DNA from: Pyropia yezoensis
Lineage: Eukaryota; Rhodophyta; Bangiophyceae; Bangiales; Bangiaceae
NCBI GenBank assembly: GCA_009829735.1
Contig: CM020619.1
Coordinates: 7,988,375 to 8,052,374, forward strand
Direction of reading: 5' to 3'
DNA length: 64,000 nucleotides
The position numbers were made by a program, and so were the translations under genes. Numbering within the stretch: the stretch's first letter is position 1; every line of letters starts with the position of its first letter. The notes beneath the pieces are model-generated. The model worked only from the letters and a program-made list of their open reading frames with translations, searched no databases and had not been told where the DNA came from. Positions 58,827 through 64,000 of the stretch are shown piece after piece.

Positions 58827-60522
58827 TTGTGGTTGGGCTTGCTGTCGTGGCCGGTGGCGGTGGTGGTAGGTGTGATAATGGGCAGCGCTGCCAGCGGGTC
58901 GTCGACGAGGGACGACGCTATCCTTCACCGCCTGGCGTTGACGGGGGACGCCGCCGCCCAGCACTGCACGGCGATACTGCGTGTCGGCGTCGTCGGCGGG
59001 ATGGACCTGTGGCCGGAGGTGCCGCTTGACCGACGGCGGCGGTGGCGGGCGTGACGGCGGGTGGCGCGAGTTCTCTGGGTTGTGTTGCACGTGGGGCAGT
59101 CGGCCACCCGGCGACAGCTGGGACATTTGGTTGCAAGAGCGCTTTGCGAGTGTGATGAGCAAGTGGTCTGACATGGTGCTGTGGCGTACAGTCCCTGTGT
59201 GTGCGTGGTGTGACAGACTGGTTGTTCCATGAGTTGTATCCATACTCGTGTTGATGGCGTGTGCGGGGCACTGTTGTATTTTTGTCCCGGTCTTGTTGGT
59301 ACTTGTAGCAGTACTCCCAACCACCAACCCCGAGTCAGGGAAGGAAGAGGAGTATTGCCGATATCCCAACTTGGGACACCAGAAGCAAGCACCTTCACAC
59401 AGCCGAACACGGAACTTGCGTGTGGTGAGCGGGTCCACTCACCAAGGCACGAACAAGATGTGTCGGAGCCAGGCGGTGTCTTCTTCCTTGGCCAGCCAAG
59501 GTGGGCCCTCCCCGCCTTGCTGTCCCTCCTTATCAACCCTCCTCACACGCTCACGCAACCCCTCAAAACACTCAGAAAATGAACCCTCAAACAAACCAAT
59601 CATATCACTCCACATGCAAAGCACTCAAAGCGTAGAAATCCGTCTGGCTCCCGTGCAAAAATCCCAAGAAACAAATACCAGCAGCATTACCCTGCTCTAG
59701 TATGTCGGAAGTCCTAGTCGAATTTCCGTCCAGAAGTCAGAAGTTTCACCATCGTGGGTCGGGTGAATTTCGAATTTCGGTCAGGTCCACTTGACCCGAA
59801 TCTCCAAAGTATTGGTACCGAATTCCGGCCCAATCTCCCACATTTCCCTCTTCTCAAAAGTCCAGCCGTCCCGGTGGACGTCCAATCAGCTGCGAGTCGC
59901 AGTGACCGGGAGAGGAGGGTGCAATTCCCGAGTCGGGATGCAAAGTACGGTGCATCGCTGGCGTCTAGCGTGCACCAGGGTTACGCCGGGGTTGCACTCG
60001 CGTCCGGCGGGGCCCTCCGGGAGAGGCAGTCCCTCTCCGTGGGGTGCGCTCTCTGCCCTAACCTGGGTAGAGGAGCCCCCTCCACGCGAAACAGGTGTGG
60101 GGGAAAGTCGTCCCCCACCTGGTCATGGTGCTCCACGGGTGGACTCCCGTGTGGGTGGGCCCCCTAACCTGGGTGTCGACGTTCCTTCGCCACACCCCCT
60201 GCCCCTCAACTTGGAGGAGTAGGGCGTCGACGTTCTCACTCGGAACGTCCACCTGCACCTGCCCCTTCAGTTGGGGTACGGTTGCTCTCGGGGGTCGGGT
60301 TGTGTCCCCCCCTCAGAGCTCGATCCACCCCCAGCTGGCTCTCTGCCGGGTGTTCCTCACTCCTTTCCCCCCCCCTTCTAGTCAGGGTTGAGGGGTGTGC
60401 GCACCCCGAGTTGGGGGTGTTGCACTCGGTCGCCGGCGGTGGTACTCGGCCGCCGGTGCGGGGTCTTCTTTCCCCTTCGTGTGTGCGGGCGGGTGTGTGT
60501 CTTCCCGCCGCTGCTCCCTCGC
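58827..60522. other. Non-coding-looking stretch between E4 and the tandem repeat
   Basis: 58827-59090 is GC-rich. 59170-59900 has lower GC with A-rich patches (59560-59690). 59900-60440 is again GC-rich. I find no LTR matching families A or B, no missing part of E5, and no recognisable protein. Part of it may be the 3' region of E6. Confidence 0.4.
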
Positions 60523-61003
60523 GTCGGCGGGTCTGTCTCTTCCCGCCGTGCGGTTTGTGTCGCCGCTTGGGGTGGTGTCTTCCCCCTCCCTGCCCCTGTG
60601 TCGGGCGTCTTCGTTGTCGGTGGGGGTGTGGGTTGTGTCCCCCCCTTGTTGCTCTTCGTCGGCGGGGTTGTGTTTTCCCCGCGCTGCCCCTTGTGTCGGG
60701 CTTCTTTGTTGCCGTTGGGGGGTGTGGGTCGTGTCCCCCCCCTGTGTCCTCGTTGGCGGGGTTGTGTCGTCCCCGTTTGTTGGGGGGCGTGGGTCGTGTC
60801 CCCCCCCCTTGTCGCCTCCGTCGGCGGGGTTGTGTCTTCCCCGCCCTGCCCTCGTGTTGGGCGTCGTCGCTGTCGTTGGGGGGTGCGGGTCGTGTCCCCC
60901 CCCTTTGCTCTTCGTCGGCGGGGTTGTGTTTTCCCCGCGCTGCCCCTTGTGTCGGGCTTCTTTATTGTCGTTGGGGGGTGTGGGTCGTGTCCCCCCCCTG
61001 TTG
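60523..61003. repeat. Minisatellite, about 94-bp unit, pyrimidine/G-skewed
   Basis: The phrase TCGGCGGGGTTGTGT recurs near 60657, 60751 (variant), 60819 and 60913, giving steps of 94, 68 and 94 bp; a more diverged unit begins near 60523. The plus strand is almost without A (T, G and C only), so the strands differ strongly in composition. It ends about 100 bp before the ATG of the E6 antisense frame. Confidence 0.7.
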
Positions 61004-61106
61004 TTCAAGGCCCAGGTTGAGTTAACCTGGTGGCGGTCAAGGAGGGGGAGCGGGTCGTATTCCCCCCCCGTGCTCAACCTCACCGAGTTGGTCAAGGTTA
61101 TTCAAG

Positions 61107-62246
61107 ATGGCGGGTGAGCCGAGTCGGCCTTTGTCCCCGTCCCCGACGTCTCTGTCGGACAAGCGACGGGCGGGAGAGGAGGCCCTCGGGACTGAGGAGT
61201 CTCTTAGCCGGGGGTCGGCCATGGAGACGACTCGTCTCGGTCGAGGGTCGGAGGCGGCCGCCTCAACCGTCCCCGCCCCATCACCTCCTACTGCCCCCTC
61301 GGCTGTGGTCCCACCGGGGGATGGGTCTTCCAACCCGGCGGCGGAAGGGGATGTGACTCCCATCCCCCGCCTTCCTGAGTCGCGGCTGCTACTCCCGCCG
61401 CGGCCCCGTCCTCCTATGGGGCCCCGAGCCTGGGCGCCTCCCAAGTCAGTCGGGGAGCTTCCCGACTGCAAGCTCAAGGATGTCTACTTGATCATCCCCG
61501 AGCCACGGCGGACCGACGTATGGTACCGCCGGACTCGTCGGTATCCCAACCAGGTGACTCTACCTGATGGGGTGGTCTGCGACCTACCAGCGCTACCCTG
61601 CCTGGCGGATGCGCCTGAAGTCCAGGCGTTGTCAACCTCCCTCGCCATGGGGTCGGGCGACGTGGAGATCGACGACACCCACGCGGTGGTGTCTACCGAG
61701 TGAAGTGCCCTTCCCCGTCCCTACCTCGGCGGAGAGGACGCCCACGCCCAACACGGTGTGGTGCGAGAGGAGTTCCGACTCCGGGGCTCCTCAAGGGTAT
61801 GGTCACCCTGCACAATCGACTCGATTGGGCGCAGCTGGACCCCTTCCTCCGCCGCAACAAGCGTTCAGAGCCGGGGTTGGAGAGTGAGCCACCCCGGGAG
61901 TTCGTCCATGTCACCCATACTCTGGTGCAGGGGCAGCTGCTCCTGCGTGAGGGGTTGGGGGACCCTTCCCTTCCTTACGCGGAGGGGGTTATTCCCTCTA
62001 CGTCGCCCCCTGGCTCTGGGTGGGCGACGTCATCGGCGACGACTCGTCGTGGTGCTCATCGAGGAGCCCCTCGAAGCCGCGGGCGAGCTGTGCCGACGTC
62101 TTCCCCGCGGGTCGCGACTCCGACCTTGGGGGGGTGTGGGCATATGGAACGCTAGAGTCAGCGGTCGAACGACTTGTTCTTTTCTTGGCGAGAAGAGTGG
62201 TTTGTGTTCTTCTCGTTTTGTACTGTGCCATAGTCGGCTTTGTTAG
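61107..62246 (+). pseudogene. E6 antisense coding region of unknown function
   Basis: Plus-strand frames lie between the end of E6 pol (62284, minus strand) and the repeat array. The first starts at ATG 61107 (MAGEPSRPLSPSPTSL), Ser/Pro-rich then more ordered (LKDVYLIIPEPRRTDVWYRR). A following part reads HNRLDWAQLDPFLRRNK. Position and orientation mirror the antisense gene of family A, but I see no sequence likeness. Broken. Confidence 0.5.
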
Positions 62247-62283
62247 TAGAGAATCTTTGAAGAACCATGGTATGCGTTTGTAC

Positions 62284-64000
62284 TCATGGTTGGCTTGCCG
62301 CTCTGCTCTGACTTGGAGCAGGGACTTCATCCCCCGACGTACGAGTGCTACGTCGGTGTATAGATATGCCCGCAGCCTGGCAGTATCTACGGACCTTCTC
62401 TACTGGTAGGTCCTCTACAAACTCCCATGTGTCGGAAGTTGGTCCATACCCGAACCACCTGACTCGGAGCATGAGTCGCCCCGACTCATCGTATCCGTGT
62501 CCGACAAACTTGTCGAACACCGCCTCCAACGGTTTATTGGAGGAGGTCGGCAAGGATGGGACTTTCCATGCTTGCAAGGCCCTCTCCCAAGCGGGATCTC
62601 CCTCAGGGGGTTCGGGTGCGCGAGTCGCGTGATTCCCATTTATCGTCCGGATACCATCATCACTCTCGATGGTTAACCGCCGTCCATCCGTCTTAAGGAT
62701 GTGATATGGTCCCAGAGTTTTGAAGACCAATTTCCCTCCCTTATTGTCGTGGGAGTTGACATAAATCCAATCTCCAACTCGGAGCGGATCGCGACGATGT
62801 CTGACTCGGACATCGGAGTACCTCTTGTAACGAGCTTGGGCCTTCTCCATAGTAGCCCGGACAAGAGGTATCATCTCCTCCAGTCTCTGGAGTAGGGAGG
62901 CTTCGGGGATGCCATAACTGGCAACCCAGACGTCGAGTAGCTCACTCAGAACGTCCACGGCTGTGATATCCTTGAGTGGGGATACCCGCGTGAGCTTAGT
63001 AAAGCGATCACACATCACCAGAAGGTACTCATATCCTTCAGGTGTTCGTGGTAGTGGACCGAGTAAGTCCACTGCTATCGCTGCAAACGGCTCTGTTGCA
63101 GGAAAGAGTCTCATGGAAGAAGTCTGCCGGGACTCCATGAGTCTATTCTTTGCGCAAGTCGCGCATGCGGCTACATACCCGTACACATCAGCCACGAGTG
63201 ATGGCCAATAGTACTTCTTGCGTAGGGTCTGATACATCCTCGTAGACCCTGGGTGTCCACCCAACGGTGAGGAGTGCTCCCGTTGGAGGATACTCTTGCG
63301 TAACTCCTTGGGGACGACGACTTGCTTGTCCCCCTGGGTATATTTCTTACGGCAGAGTATGCCGTTGTCATTCAGGAAGAACCGAGTCGGTTGAGCCTGG
63401 TCGAGCTCCTTTCTGAGTCGTCGACAAAGTTTGTCGCTCTCCTGTGCCTGGACAAACTCATCCAGAGACACGGGTAATAGCTTGGCCATGCCAGGCATCC
63501 TCGGGTCGAGGACAGTTCCGGAGCGAGTGGTCACTGCCACATGAGGGAGTTCCTCAGGGATGGGGGAAGAGTCTTTCCCATCCGTCGGTATGCGAGACAA
63601 CGCGTCCGCAACCGCAGGCTTCGGGCCTGGCCGATACTCAACGTCATAATCGAACTCAGCGAGGCAGAGTCGCCATCGATTGAGTCGGTTATTCGTACAG
63701 GCTGTGGTGGTGAGTATCCACTTCAGAGCCTTGTGGTCACATCGAATGAGGAACTTCCTTCCTTCGATGTATGGCCGTAGCATGGAGACTGCCCATACTA
63801 CGCCAAGGCCCTCTACCTCCGTCACAGAATAGTTCTTCTGGGCCGGTGAGAGTCCTTTGCTAAAATAGCCAACGGGTAAATACTCCCCCGAAGGCTGTTG
63901 TTGGAGTAAGCAACAACCGAGTTGGTCGTGACTTGCGTCCACATCAGCAAAGTAGTGAGCCCCCGGTCTGGGGATCGCTAACACCGGTGGGTTGCAGAGG
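62284..64000 (-). pseudogene. E6 pol: RNase H, integrase, chromodomain
   Basis: Minus-strand blocks in order: RNase H FADVDASHDQLGCCLLQQQP and IRCDHKALKWIL; YRPGPKPAVADALSRIP; integrase zinc domain HSSPLGGHPGSTRMY with CATCAKNR; catalytic-Asp block AVDLLGPLPRTPEGYEY; then GPYHILKTDGRRLTIESDDG and a chromodomain FVGHGYDESGRLMLRVRWFG with DTWEFVEDLP. A fossil copy. Confidence 0.85.

Larger units (their letters stand above)
61107..64000 (-). mobile_element. E6, Ty3/gypsy chromovirus of another family, minus strand, partial
   Basis: The 3' half of an element in minus orientation: pol from RNase H to chromodomain, followed by an antisense region. It continues past the end of the window. No LTR could be fixed, so the left limit is provisional. 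Broken. Whether it is the same family as E5 cannot be judged because the preserved parts do not overlap. Confidence 0.8.

Noticed and set aside
58827-59438. Upstream extension of the E4 antisense frame through the LTR remnant into flanking DNA
   Set aside because: The frame stays open by chance across the LTR remnant. The other copies place the start about 185 bp inside the LTR (MSSSEVQAG).

Overview
ORGANISM. The window looks like nuclear DNA of a red alga, most likely a GC-rich one such as a bangialean (Porphyra/Pyropia type). The main evidence is a split gene at 17.1-18.4 kb for a plastid-targeted phycoerythrin gamma (bilin-bearing linker) subunit, a protein limited to phycobilisome-containing red algae. 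Very high GC, Ala/Gly/Pro-rich proteins, GT-AG introns and many chromodomain Ty3/gypsy elements fit. This is an inference from content, not from a database match.

LAYOUT. 0-21.2 kb is host gene space, with three genes all on the minus strand: (i) a giant Ala-rich coiled-coil protein of about 4,200 residues (13858 down to about 542) built on a 39-residue period, with an internal array of nine 78-residue (234-bp) repeats; (ii) the two-exon phycoerythrin gamma subunit (365 aa); (iii) a two-exon, probably plastid-targeted alpha/beta hydrolase (479 aa). 13.9-17.1 kb and 21.2-26.0 kb are gene-poor. They hold long G tracts, a CGGG array, a tyrosine-recombinase fossil (23.3-23.8 kb) and a roughly 290-bp retroposed segment with a poly(A) tail and 10-bp flanking repeats (24.8-25.1 kb).

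26.0-59 kb is a nest of Ty3/gypsy chromoviruses. Family A has 571-bp LTRs: E1 (26030-28661 plus 38318-38925) is interrupted by the nearly whole E2 (28662-38312, 5-bp target duplication ATTTC). E1 then abuts an inverted 5' half-element E3 (38926-42808). Another family A element, E4 (49693-58826), sits inside a family B element, E5 (362-bp LTR, 45687-49692). Between the nests lie an older integrase fossil (44.3-44.7 kb) and a possible host exon (44.7-45.7 kb). The window ends in a third gypsy element, E6, on the minus strand (61.1-64.0 kb, running off the end), next to a roughly 94-bp tandem repeat.

MOST INTERESTING. Family A elements carry, between pol and the 3' LTR, a roughly 2.1-kb gene on the strand opposite to gag-pol. 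It starts about 185 bp inside the 3' LTR and recurs, recognisably conserved as protein, in E1, E2 and E4. E6, from a different family, shows the same arrangement with an unrelated-looking antisense reading frame. I recognise no known domain in either. The giant coiled-coil gene, with its repeat-of-repeats, is the second candidate novelty.
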